A stretch of DNA of 38,387 nt from contig CAZPJD010000026.1 of NCBI GenBank assembly GCA_964586775.1, positions 1 through 38,387 of the forward strand, written 5' to 3'. A program made the position numbers and the translations under genes. Origin of the DNA: JADLEX01 sp964586775. Its GTDB lineage: Bacteria > Lernaellota > Lernaellaia > JACKCT01. Shown here piece after piece: positions 15,423 to 23,456 of the stretch; within the stretch, counting starts at the first letter, position 1; each line of letters opens with the position of its first letter. A model generated the notes under the pieces. It was given only the letters and a program-made list of their open reading frames with translations, was not told the origin of the DNA and searched no databases.

Positions 15423-16954
15423 TTGCGCTGATCCCCGGCCATCAACTCGACGGCCTCGACGGGTCCCCATGAGCCGGGCTCGTACTGCGGAAGATTCCGC
15501 ACGCGGCTCGCTCGCCAACCCTCGACGATCTGATCGACGAACTTCCACGACGCGACCACCGCGTCGGTGCGGGGAAAGAGCGTGCCGTCGCCGACGACCA
15601 CGTCGAGCAACAGGCGCTCGTAGGCGTCGGGCGCCTTGTCGCCGTAGGCCTCGTAGTAATTGAAGTCCATCGCCTGGTTGCGGATGTCCATCATCATGCC
15701 GGGGTGCTTGGTCGAAAACGTGAGGCTGATGCCCTCGTCGGGCTGGATGTGCAGGATGAGCGCGCTGGGTTCGAGCGGATCGGTGAGCACGTCGCGAAAC
15801 AGCATGTGCGGCACGCCGCGATACTGAATGGCGACCTCGGTCACGCGCTTGGGCAGGTACTTGCCGGAACGCAGGTAAAACGGCACGCCCGCCCATCGCC
15901 AGTTTTCGATGAAAAGCTTGATGGCGATGTAGGTCTCGGTGAGCGAATCGGCGGCGACGTTGTCCTCTTCGCGATAGGCCCAGACCGCCGAGCCCTTCAT
16001 GGTTCCCGCACCGTATTGCGCGCGCACCACGTGGTCGGCGACGGCGGCGGCGGGGATGGGCCGAATGCACTTGAGCACCTTGACGCGCTCGTCGCGGATG
16101 CTGTCGGCGTGGAACGACGTGGGCGGTTCCATCGCGATCATCGACAGGATCTGCAGCATGTGGTTTTGCACCATGTCGCGGATCACGCCCGCTTCTTCAT
16201 AATACCTTCCGCGCGAGCCGATGCCGATGTCCTCGGCGACGGTGATCTGCACGTGATCGATATATCGCCGGTTCCACGTCGGCTCGAAGATGCCGTTCGC
16301 GAAACGGAACACCATGATGTTCTGAACGGTCTCTTTTCCGAGGTAGTGATCGATCCGGTAAATCTGGTGCTCGTCGAAGACCGAGAGGACGACCTGATTG
16401 AGTTCGAGGGCCGACGGCAGGTCGCGGCCGAAGGGCTTTTCGATGACCACACGCGGCCACAGGTCGTCGCGCCGGTTGGCGAGCCCCGCGGCCTGAAGAT
16501 TCTGGATGATCGGACCATACGCGCTGGGCGGCGTCGCGAGGTAGAAGATGCGTTGCGGCGACGCGCCGCCGTTCGTCTCCAGATCGTCGAGCAACGCCTT
16601 CAACTCGCGAAACGACTCCGCATCCTGAAACTTCACGGACCGGTAGAACACGCGCGAGAGAAACTCGCGCAGCTCGTCTTCGGAGCCCGGTTTCACGCGT
16701 GCGAACTCGCGCACGGCGTCGGCGACGCGGTCTCGGAATTCGTCATGTGTCAGCTCGGAACCCGCCGCGCCGACGATGTGCACCGGCTGCGGGATGAGGC
16801 CCTGACGCAGGATCTCGAAGATGGCGGGGACGAGCTTGCGTCGCGCCAGATCGCCCGTGCCGCCGAGGATCACGAAGACGACGGGGCGCGCGCTGACGGT
16901 GCCCTGCCCCGTCGGTGAGGGTACGCTATAGACGCGGCCGGGGTTCGCGCTCAT
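15407..16954 (-). CDS. zwf: Glucose-6-phosphate 1-dehydrogenase
   Basis: Enzyme of 515 residues, full family length, oxidising glucose-6-phosphate with NADP. Coenzyme fingerprint GGTGDLARRKLVPAI is near residue 30 and the substrate-binding motif RIDHYLGKETVQN is near 198. FANGIFEPTWNRRYIDHVQI and VIEKPFGRDLPSA are also present. It is 10 bp downstream of gnd and overlaps pgl, so all three oxidative pentose-phosphate steps are encoded together. A start further inside is possible but the first ATG keeps the usual length. Confidence 0.96.
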   Translation of the reverse strand: MSANPGRVYSVPSPTGQGTVSARPVVFVILGGTGDLARRKLVPAIFEILRQGLIPQPVHIVGAAGSELTHDEFRDRVADAVREFARVKPGSEDELREFLSRVFYRSVKFQDAESFRELKALLDDLETNGGASPQRIFYLATPPSAYGPIIQNLQAAGLANRRDDLWPRVVIEKPFGRDLPSALELNQVVLSVFDEHQIYRIDHYLGKETVQNIMVFRFANGIFEPTWNRRYIDHVQITVAEDIGIGSRGRYYEEAGVIRDMVQNHMLQILSMIAMEPPTSFHADSIRDERVKVLKCIRPIPAAAVADHVVRAQYGAGTMKGSAVWAYREEDNVAADSLTETYIAIKLFIENWRWAGVPFYLRSGKYLPKRVTEVAIQYRGVPHMLFRDVLTDPLEPSALILHIQPDEGISLTFSTKHPGMMMDIRNQAMDFNYYEAYGDKAPDAYERLLLDVVVGDGTLFPRTDAVVASWKFVDQIVEGWRASRVRNLPQYEPGSWGPVEAVELMAGDQRKWRKP

Positions 16955-16964
16955 GCGTGGGCCC

Positions 16965-17864
16965 TCATGCTTTCTTGTCGACGGCGTGGCCGCCGAATTC
17001 GTTGCGCAGCGCCGCGATCACCTTGGCGCCAAACGACTCATCCTGCCGCGAACGGAACCGCGCGAGCAGCGAGAGCGTAATGACCGGCGCGGGGACATCG
17101 AGGTCCATCGCCTCCTGAATCGTCCAACGCCCCTCGCCCGAATCGGCCACGCGACCCGCGATCGCTTCGAGATGGGGGTCCGTCTCGAACGCCCGCTCGC
17201 ACAGCTCGAGCAGCCACGAACGCACCACGCTCCCGCGATTCCACAGGGCCGAGACGGCGCGAAGGTCGAGGTTGTAGCGCGACGCGTCGAGGATCTCGAA
17301 ACCCTCGGCGTAGGCTTGCAGCATTCCATACTCGATGCCGTTGTGCACCATCTTCACGTAGTGCCCCGCGCCAGACGGACCGCAATACAGATAGCCCTCG
17401 GGAGGCGCGAGCGTGCGCAGCAGCGGCTCGATGTGGTCGAAGGCGTCGCGATCGCCGCCAATCATCAGGCAGTAACCCTCACGAAGCCCCCAGATGCCGC
17501 CGCTGGTGCCGACGTCGACGAAGCGGATGCCACGCGTCTTCGCCGCCTCGTATCGCGCGATCGTGTCGTGAAAGCGCGTGTTGCCACCGTCGATGAGGAT
17601 GTCGCCGGGCGACAGCGCGCCCGAAATTTCGTCGATGACCGACTGCGTGATCGGGCCCGCGGGGAGCATGAGCCACACGACGCGCGGCGCGACGAGCCTT
17701 GCGACGACATCCGCAACCGACGTTGCGGCCTCGGCCCCCGCGTCGGCGGCGTCCGCCATCGCCTCGGCACTGCGATCGTACGCGACAATCCGGTGCTCGC
17801 CCTGCCGAAGGCGGCGCACCATGTTGAGCCCCATCTTGCCGAGTCCGATAAATCCGACGTCCAA
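16965..17864 (-). CDS. gnd: 6-phosphogluconate dehydrogenase, short (decarboxylating) form
   Basis: Enzyme of 299 residues oxidising and decarboxylating 6-phosphogluconate to ribulose-5-phosphate. The short length marks the YqeC/GndB-type subfamily rather than the 470-residue form. Nucleotide motif GLGKMGLNM is near residue 7, DVGTSGGIWGLREGYCLMIGG is the substrate site, and GHYVKMVHNGIEYGM carries the catalytic Lys and Asn. Such short forms are often NAD-preferring; the coenzyme here is not shown. I chose TTG 17864 because AAGAGG lies five bases before it and the protein then begins exactly at the Rossmann fold. The frame is open to 17981. Confidence 0.93.
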   Translation of the reverse strand: MDVGFIGLGKMGLNMVRRLRQGEHRIVAYDRSAEAMADAADAGAEAATSVADVVARLVAPRVVWLMLPAGPITQSVIDEISGALSPGDILIDGGNTRFHDTIARYEAAKTRGIRFVDVGTSGGIWGLREGYCLMIGGDRDAFDHIEPLLRTLAPPEGYLYCGPSGAGHYVKMVHNGIEYGMLQAYAEGFEILDASRYNLDLRAVSALWNRGSVVRSWLLELCERAFETDPHLEAIAGRVADSGEGRWTIQEAMDLDVPAPVITLSLLARFRSRQDESFGAKVIAALRNEFGGHAVDKKA

Positions 17865-17953
17865 GGGCACCTCTTCGGTTGTGAGATACCGCGATTCTAT
17901 CCCCGATCGGCCCCTGCGCCCATGACGACGCGCACGCGGCGTGTCGGGGAGAT

Positions 17954-19318
17954 TCACTGGGGCGCGGTCAGATAGTCCCACTCGGATTCGGCGATGCGGA
18001 AATCCGCCACGGCCTCCACCAGCCCGCTCTTGGCGCTGATGTAGTTGGCCTGCGCGTCGAGCAGGTCGATGTTCGACGCCGCGCCGAGTTCGAGCCGCGA
18101 CTGCACGATCTTGTAGGTCTCCTCGGCAAAGCTCAGGTTCTTGCGCGCCGCCTCGACCCGCTGGATCGCCGACGCCATGTTGAGCTGCGCCGCGTTCATG
18201 CGCTGAATGAAGGCGCGCCGGGCGTCGTCCTGGCGCTTTTGCGTCGCCAGAAGGTTTTTGTGCGCCTGCGCGATGCCGAATGCGCCGCCGAGACTTTGGA
18301 AGATCGGCAGCTCAAGGGCGATCGTCGCCGTCCATCCGTCGTCGCCGTCCAGTTCGAGCGTGTCGTTGTCTTCCCACGAATAGTTGTAGATGAAATTCAG
18401 GTTCGGCAGGACGTTGGTGACTTCATAGTTGCGCGCGGTCTTCGACAGATCCACCGTCGCGTCCACGTTCTTCATGCTGGGGTGCGCGGCGACATCCTCG
18501 GATTTCGCCGGCGGCATCGCGCCGATCTCCTGCCCCTTCGCCAACGCCGCCGCGTCCAGATCCATCGCGATCTCGGGATACTCCCACATGCGGTCGAGCT
18601 CGACGCCCATCACGCCGTTCAGGTTCAAACGCGCGAGACGCACCCCGTTTTTCGCCAGAATCAGCGAACCTTCAGCCGCCGCCGCCTGGCTCTCCCAACG
18701 AAGCACCTCGGCCCTGCTCACCTGTCCAACCTCGAACCGCGCCTTGGTGAGCTTCAGCGTTTCCTGCGCGAGGGTCACCGCCTCTTGCTGCGTGCGCTCC
18801 AGCGCGGCCGCCTTCTGGGCCTCGAAAAACGCCTTTTTCACGTCGTTTGCGGTCGCGGCGTGCACGTCCTCCTCGGCGAAACGCTTTTGGCGTTTTTGGG
18901 CCGTGGCCGACTGGATACCAACGATTTCCTTCCCGCCATTGAAGATCGGCTGGCGCACCTGCACCGCGGACTGGTATGTGGTCTCATAGACGGAGGGTTC
19001 CATCTGCGACGTGTCGATGCCAAGCGATTCGAAAAACTGGCGCTGGCGCTCGTCGGCTTTTTCCAGGCGTTCGAAGGTGTCGGGATCCATGCGTGTGACG
19101 GACGAGTTGAAGTAGACCTTCGGCAGATAGCCGCTGATGCTCTTCGCCTGACCGTAGCCCGCGCCGCTGGCTTCGAGCCCCGCCGCCGCGAGAGAGCGGT
19201 TGTTTTCGAGGGCGATGGTCACCGCGTTTTCGAGCGTCAGCAGCTCGGCCGACGCCGCCTGGGCGGCAACGAGGACGATCGTGACCAAGACCCATCCGCA
19301 AAGATTTTTCCACTTCAT
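17954..19318 (-). CDS. TolC-family outer-membrane efflux protein
   Basis: Protein of 454 residues with a signal peptide ending QAASA (about residue 24). It has two related OEP halves. The first has LTLENAVTIALENNRSLAAAGLEA, and long coiled helices with AQETLKLTKARFEVGQVSRAEVLRWESQAAAAEG. The second ends with VQSRLELGAASNIDLLDAQANYISAKSGLVEAVADFRIAESEWDYL (described here in pieces of the usual OEP repeat). It would form the trimeric exit duct of an efflux or type I secretion system. No membrane-fusion or pump gene lies beside it, so it is an orphan exit channel. ATG 19318 follows GAGG; an upstream start in the same frame has none. Confidence 0.88.
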   Translation of the reverse strand: MKWKNLCGWVLVTIVLVAAQAASAELLTLENAVTIALENNRSLAAAGLEASGAGYGQAKSISGYLPKVYFNSSVTRMDPDTFERLEKADERQRQFFESLGIDTSQMEPSVYETTYQSAVQVRQPIFNGGKEIVGIQSATAQKRQKRFAEEDVHAATANDVKKAFFEAQKAAALERTQQEAVTLAQETLKLTKARFEVGQVSRAEVLRWESQAAAAEGSLILAKNGVRLARLNLNGVMGVELDRMWEYPEIAMDLDAAALAKGQEIGAMPPAKSEDVAAHPSMKNVDATVDLSKTARNYEVTNVLPNLNFIYNYSWEDNDTLELDGDDGWTATIALELPIFQSLGGAFGIAQAHKNLLATQKRQDDARRAFIQRMNAAQLNMASAIQRVEAARKNLSFAEETYKIVQSRLELGAASNIDLLDAQANYISAKSGLVEAVADFRIAESEWDYLTAPQ

Positions 19319-19423
19319 GACGACCTCGGGAATTCGCGTGTGGACCTGCGCCAAACGCGGGGTAAAATGTCACAAGGTCCCGCGGGGCGCAATGTTCCAA
19401 CGGGTCCGCTCCACGGAGTGTTG

Positions 19424-20425
19424 ATGTCGAATATCGTGTTTCGGCGACCAAATACGCGAGCGCCTCGCCGCAGAGCTTTTGTCGTCGCTCTCTTCGCGTT
19501 GACGGGCTGCGTGGCCATGCTCACGGACTGCGTCACCATGATCGAGTTTGATACCGAACGGCATCTACTGGCGTTTCATGAAGCCGAGCGCAGCGTCGTC
19601 ATGGTCCTGCTGCCCGACACGCTGACGCGGGAGCGGGTCGACACCAACGGCGTGGAAGACAACATCGAGGGTGTTCGCGTTCCCATCGCGTGGCCGCACG
19701 CGTTCGAGGCGGAACTTGCCCGCAACGTCCGCGACGGATGGCAGACGCTCGCGCCAACGCTGCGGCTGCGTGCGTCGGCCCCCGGAGGCGAATATCTGAC
19801 GGCCCGCGATCTGGCGGACTGCCTGGCCGAGCGGGACCGCACCGAAAAACCGTGGCACGAGATGGAGTCCCTCAGCGGACTGCGTTACCTCGACGAACCC
19901 ACCCGCCCGCGTGTCGCGCAGAAGGGCGTCGCTCGGCGCGTCGAGCCGGACGCGCTGACCCTGTTGACGTCGGTCTCGACGGGAAACGACGCGAAGAGCG
20001 TCTGCCACACGCTCGATCTGAGCCGCGTTCGGCGAAATTTCGACGTGGACTACGCGTTCGTCGTCGAGGTCGCGTCGATTCGAACGCGGGTGGAGGACGG
20101 CCGGCCGCGCACGCGCATTTCGACGCACGAACGACTCATCGCACTGGCCGACGGCATGATCGTCCGGGAGCAACGACGGGAATCGCGCGACAACGATCCG
20201 TCGGGACTGCTCGGGACGTCTTTGTTGTCGAAATCGGCCGAGGCCGAGCGCGACGCGCTCTTCGCCGCACTGGAGAGCGCATCGCGCCGTCTGCCTTGGC
20301 TGCTCGCCCGCGACTTCGGCGACATCGACGACGACGCGCTCGTCGCGCGGCAAAACGAATGGTCGGGCCGCTTCGCCAACGAAGTCGAACGCCTGCGCGC
20401 GACGATCGTCGTCCCCACGCCCTAA
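19424..20425 (+). CDS. Putative lipoprotein of unknown function
   Basis: Protein of 333 residues, not recognised. The signal ends with lipobox LTGC (Cys29). The rest is Arg- and Asp/Glu-rich with no membrane segment. A region around 205-235 (FDVDYAFVVEVASIRTRVED) resembles strands of curli- or DUF-type lipoproteins, but no known family is clear. ATG 19424 has GGAG five bases before it; the frame runs much further upstream, antisense to the TolC gene, which is a shadow. It is divergent from the TolC-family gene and converges on the channel gene with 10 bp between them. Confidence 0.7.
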   Translation: MSNIVFRRPNTRAPRRRAFVVALFALTGCVAMLTDCVTMIEFDTERHLLAFHEAERSVVMVLLPDTLTRERVDTNGVEDNIEGVRVPIAWPHAFEAELARNVRDGWQTLAPTLRLRASAPGGEYLTARDLADCLAERDRTEKPWHEMESLSGLRYLDEPTRPRVAQKGVARRVEPDALTLLTSVSTGNDAKSVCHTLDLSRVRRNFDVDYAFVVEVASIRTRVEDGRPRTRISTHERLIALADGMIVREQRRESRDNDPSGLLGTSLLSKSAEAERDALFAALESASRRLPWLLARDFGDIDDDALVARQNEWSGRFANEVERLRATIVVPTP

Positions 20426-20434
20426 ACCATTCGC

Positions 20435-22327
20435 TCAATCCTCGGCGGCGACGATGATCTTGTCGCCCGGCGCGAACGTGAATGTCTGAGACTTGTCCGG
20501 GTTGAGCTTGACGCCGAAGTGGTGCTCCGCGTCGTGGGCCTGCGATGCGATGCGATAGCCGAATGCCACCTCGGAGTATCGAATGGCCGACTCGACCACG
20601 GTGTAGAATGTGACGGGCACGCCGGTTTTCACGTAGCGCTCGACCGGCTTCAGGTACAGCTCGGAACCGTCCGCATCGAGGATGTCGTCATAGACGTCCT
20701 TGATGCCCTTGTTCTCGGAGATCTGCGTCATGAGCATGCTGACGAGGCGATTGCTGACGACAAAATCGTCGGCTCGCGTCGCCTGCGCGAGACGCAGGTT
20801 CCGCACATCCATGACCTCGCTGACGATCGACCAGTTCGCGCCGTGTTCCGCCGCCAGATCGCGCAGATGCAGCAGGGTGAACAGCGTGCCGGTGTCGGAG
20901 TTTTCGCCGCCGCTTTCGTCGGAGAGCACGATCACATGGGCGTAGTTTTCGACGCCCAGCGCCTTGAGCGTGTCGCGCCGGATGGTGTCGCCCGTCTGAA
21001 ACCGGACGACGGCGTTCGCCAAAACGCAGCACGCGCTGTCGATCTCGGTCGCAACCTCCTCGGAGCGCGCCACGACCTGGATCGTCGAGCCCTTCGGCAG
21101 ATAGGTGTCAAGCTGAACCACCATGGTGGCGGCACGTCGATTCCAGTTCAGAATCAGGATGTCCTGCGGATGCTTTTCCACGTCGCCCGCCTCGGCGAAG
21201 GCGGCGCGATCGACGGGGAAGTCCGATTTTCCCGAAAGGACGATCGTGTCGTCATCCTCGGAGATGACGACGAGTTGGTCGCCTTCGCGAATCACCGAAT
21301 CCATGGGCGGGTTCAGCCGCGCCGGGCCATCGTGCGGCGCGACGCCCACCACCGAGGACGTCTCGAACGCCCGGACGACGTCGGCAAACGTCTTCCCCAC
21401 CAGTTTGGGGTCGCTGAAGAAATACATCTCGTCGCCGTCGTACGAGAGCAGTTCGGAGTACACGACGGACAGCCCCGAGAGCAGGCAGGTCTGCGCGACG
21501 ATCCGCGACACGAGATCGGCGGTTTGCAGGATCGTCACCTCGCCGCGACCGATCGTCATCGCGACTTCAACGTTCTCAGGCGACTGGATCTCGGCGACGA
21601 TGTGGTACGGCTCGGCGCGCCGGCCGGGATTGTTGACGATCGCGAGCAGCACTTTGACCACCTCGGGGTCGGGACTCTCCTGCTCGGGAGCGAGCGCGAT
21701 GATCGATCGCGCCTCGTGCAACGACGTGATTTCCAGATCCGCGAACTCGGTCGGCTGGCCGGTGCGGCAGACCACGCGCGTGCCCTTGCGGATCTGGCAT
21801 CGCGCGCGAATCTCGTCTTCCATCTCGACCTTGTCCTTTGCCGCGAGAACGACGACGCATGCCCCCTTGCCCTTGCGGCTCTCGTTGGCGATCGACAACT
21901 CCGAGACGATCGAGAAGATCGCCTCGGACCATCCGAGAATGACGGTGTGATCGGCCTCGACGACGCGCGAGCGGCCTTTGCGCAGCGCCTCGATCTGCGC
22001 CTCGATGCCGGTCGTGAGCACACCGATCAGGGTCGAGATGACGAAGATGCCGCCGAGCGTGATGGCGAGCATCGCGAAGCGAAACGCCCACGGCCCCTCG
22101 TCGCCGCCCATGGTTCCGGGATCGAGGGTGCGCATCAGGCTCATCCAAGACAACTCGAAAAAGCTCGGGCCATCCGGCGCGAACCCGAGGGCCCAAACGA
22201 CCACCGCGACGAAGAGGATCATGATGACCGAGACGACCCCGAGCCACGCAATCATGGCCGGCGTGCCGCGAGACATGGTGTTGTCGAATTTGTAGCGCAG
22301 GCGCGCCCGAAGCGAATGATGCGACAT
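20435..22327 (-). CDS. CASTOR/POLLUX-type ion channel protein
   Basis: Protein of 630 residues with two membrane helices near the N-terminus (about 24-48 and 82-106) separated by a pore-like stretch with RTLDPGTMGGDEG. The remaining part is cytoplasmic and holds repeated RCK/TrkA-like Rossmann folds, including VILGWSEAIFSIVSEL, ILILNWNRRAATMVVQL and HVIVLSDE. This is the layout of the DMI1/CASTOR/POLLUX group (PF06241), gated cation channels in plants. In bacteria their ion and trigger are not settled. ATG 22327 has GGAGAGGG upstream. The gene is monocistronic and shielded from the upstream gene by a terminator. Confidence 0.85.
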   Translation of the reverse strand: MSHHSLRARLRYKFDNTMSRGTPAMIAWLGVVSVIMILFVAVVVWALGFAPDGPSFFELSWMSLMRTLDPGTMGGDEGPWAFRFAMLAITLGGIFVISTLIGVLTTGIEAQIEALRKGRSRVVEADHTVILGWSEAIFSIVSELSIANESRKGKGACVVVLAAKDKVEMEDEIRARCQIRKGTRVVCRTGQPTEFADLEITSLHEARSIIALAPEQESPDPEVVKVLLAIVNNPGRRAEPYHIVAEIQSPENVEVAMTIGRGEVTILQTADLVSRIVAQTCLLSGLSVVYSELLSYDGDEMYFFSDPKLVGKTFADVVRAFETSSVVGVAPHDGPARLNPPMDSVIREGDQLVVISEDDDTIVLSGKSDFPVDRAAFAEAGDVEKHPQDILILNWNRRAATMVVQLDTYLPKGSTIQVVARSEEVATEIDSACCVLANAVVRFQTGDTIRRDTLKALGVENYAHVIVLSDESGGENSDTGTLFTLLHLRDLAAEHGANWSIVSEVMDVRNLRLAQATRADDFVVSNRLVSMLMTQISENKGIKDVYDDILDADGSELYLKPVERYVKTGVPVTFYTVVESAIRYSEVAFGYRIASQAHDAEHHFGVKLNPDKSQTFTFAPGDKIIVAAED

Positions 22328-22420
22328 GGACCCTCTCCACTCCGCATCCGTTCGGCGAATGCGAGTTCTTCGGGATCATGGGGGAACCGGCGGATACTAA
22401 AAACGCGCCAGGGCCGCGTC

Positions 22421-22451
22421 AAGAAAAACGGGAGGGCTTGTGACCCTCCCG
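22421..22451 (-). terminator. Intrinsic terminator after the Ig-like lipoprotein gene
   Basis: On the minus strand CGGGAGGG-tcacaag-CCCTCCCG (22451-22429) is a perfect eight-pair stem with a seven-base loop, followed directly by TTTTTCTT. It lies 24 bp after the stop of the Ig-like lipoprotein gene, so it ends that transcript before the channel gene. Confidence 0.9.
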
Positions 22452-22475
22452 CTTCGGATTCGATGCGCGGACGCG

Positions 22476-23177
22476 TTACTTCTTGAGCTTCTTGTCGCCG
22501 GCGCCTTCTTTCAGCTTCGGCTTCAGCTCTTTCTTATCCTTGCCGCCTTTGTCGAGCTTCTTGTCCTTGACGTCTTCCTTCAGCTCGACCTTTTTCTCAT
22601 CCTTGTCTTTCACGGTCACTTCGGCCTTGCCCGAAACGGACTCGACCGACGCGCGAACCGTCGTGTCGCCCTTGGACTTGCCTTTCACGACGCCGCTGTC
22701 GTTGACCGAGGCCACCGAGCCGTCGCCGATCGACCACTTGACCTTCTCGCCGGTGACGACCTTGCCCTTGTCGTCCTTCACGGTCGCGTCGAAATTCTTC
22801 GAATCGCCGACCTCGATGATGGCCTTGCCGGGGTGGACGTCGACCTCGGCGATGATGCGCACGGTCACGCTGACCGTGGCGGTCACTTCGCCGGCGGCGG
22901 CGGTCACATCGGCCTTGCCCGACGACTTCGCCTTCACCACGCCCGTGGCGCTCACCTCGGCCACTTCGGCGTCCGAGCTCGACCACACGATCGGCTCGTG
23001 CTTCTCGATCGCCTGGCCCTTCGCATCCTTCACGGTCGCGGTCAGGGTGTGCGTCGCCCCGGCCGACTTGAGCGTGACCGAACCGGGTTCGACGTCGATA
23101 CTCGCCGGTTTCGCGCCGCAGCCCACCAGCAACGCGGCGGCCAAAATGGCCAAAACGACGTACTTCATGCCTCTCAT
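22476..23177 (-). CDS. Lipoprotein with two BIG2-type Ig-like domains and a charged tail
   Basis: Protein of 233 residues. Lipobox LVGC gives Cys20. Two bacterial Ig-like (BIG2) domains follow: about 22-103 (PGSVTLKSAGATHTLTATV, with GVVKAKSSGKADVTA) and about 104-187 (PGKAIIEVGDSKNFDATV, with GVVKGKSKGDTTVRA). The last 45 residues are almost only Lys, Asp, Glu, Leu and Gly. Such domains act as adhesive or structural modules outside the cell. ATG 23177 is preceded by AGGAGGAG; another ATG at 23168 is in frame. It ends in a strong terminator and stands alone. The 279 bp upstream hold a nine-A run but no gene. Confidence 0.85.
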   Translation of the reverse strand: MRGMKYVVLAILAAALLVGCGAKPASIDVEPGSVTLKSAGATHTLTATVKDAKGQAIEKHEPIVWSSSDAEVAEVSATGVVKAKSSGKADVTAAAGEVTATVSVTVRIIAEVDVHPGKAIIEVGDSKNFDATVKDDKGKVVTGEKVKWSIGDGSVASVNDSGVVKGKSKGDTTVRASVESVSGKAEVTVKDKDEKKVELKEDVKDKKLDKGGKDKKELKPKLKEGAGDKKLKK

Positions 23178-23456
23178 CGCTCTCCTCCTGTGCGGTTGGA
23201 TTCGACTGGACGATCCGTCAAACAACAATGCGCGGAAATCTGTATGACGCTAGCCGAATCGCAAAAAAAAAGCAAAACCCGCGCGAAATTCGCCCAAACC
23301 CGGCGTGACGGCGGTTCCGAGAACGACGGGGCGAGGGCGTTTCGTGGCCTTGAAGGCGGGGCGCGTTTTGTGTTTGAGTGTGCCGCCCGAGCGCGGCCCT
23401 TCGCGCCCGTTGTGACGCCTTGCGCCGCTGCCGGCGGCCTTTTGGGGAGATGTCCA

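Noticed and set aside
18239..19423. Long open frame on the plus strand across the TolC gene, joined to the lipoprotein frame
   Set aside because: It is antisense to a clear TolC-family gene and rich in Arg/His as shadows in G+C-rich DNA are. The lipoprotein start at 19424 has its own ribosome site and signal peptide.
23260..23271. Run of nine A bases as a terminator or slippage site
   Set aside because: No stem precedes it in either direction and it is outside any gene.
22440..23456. Open frame extending the acyl-CoA dehydrogenase upstream by about 340 codons
   Set aside because: It is antisense to the Ig-like lipoprotein gene and has no homology. The ATG at 23457 has a good ribosome site and matches the enzyme's usual beginning.
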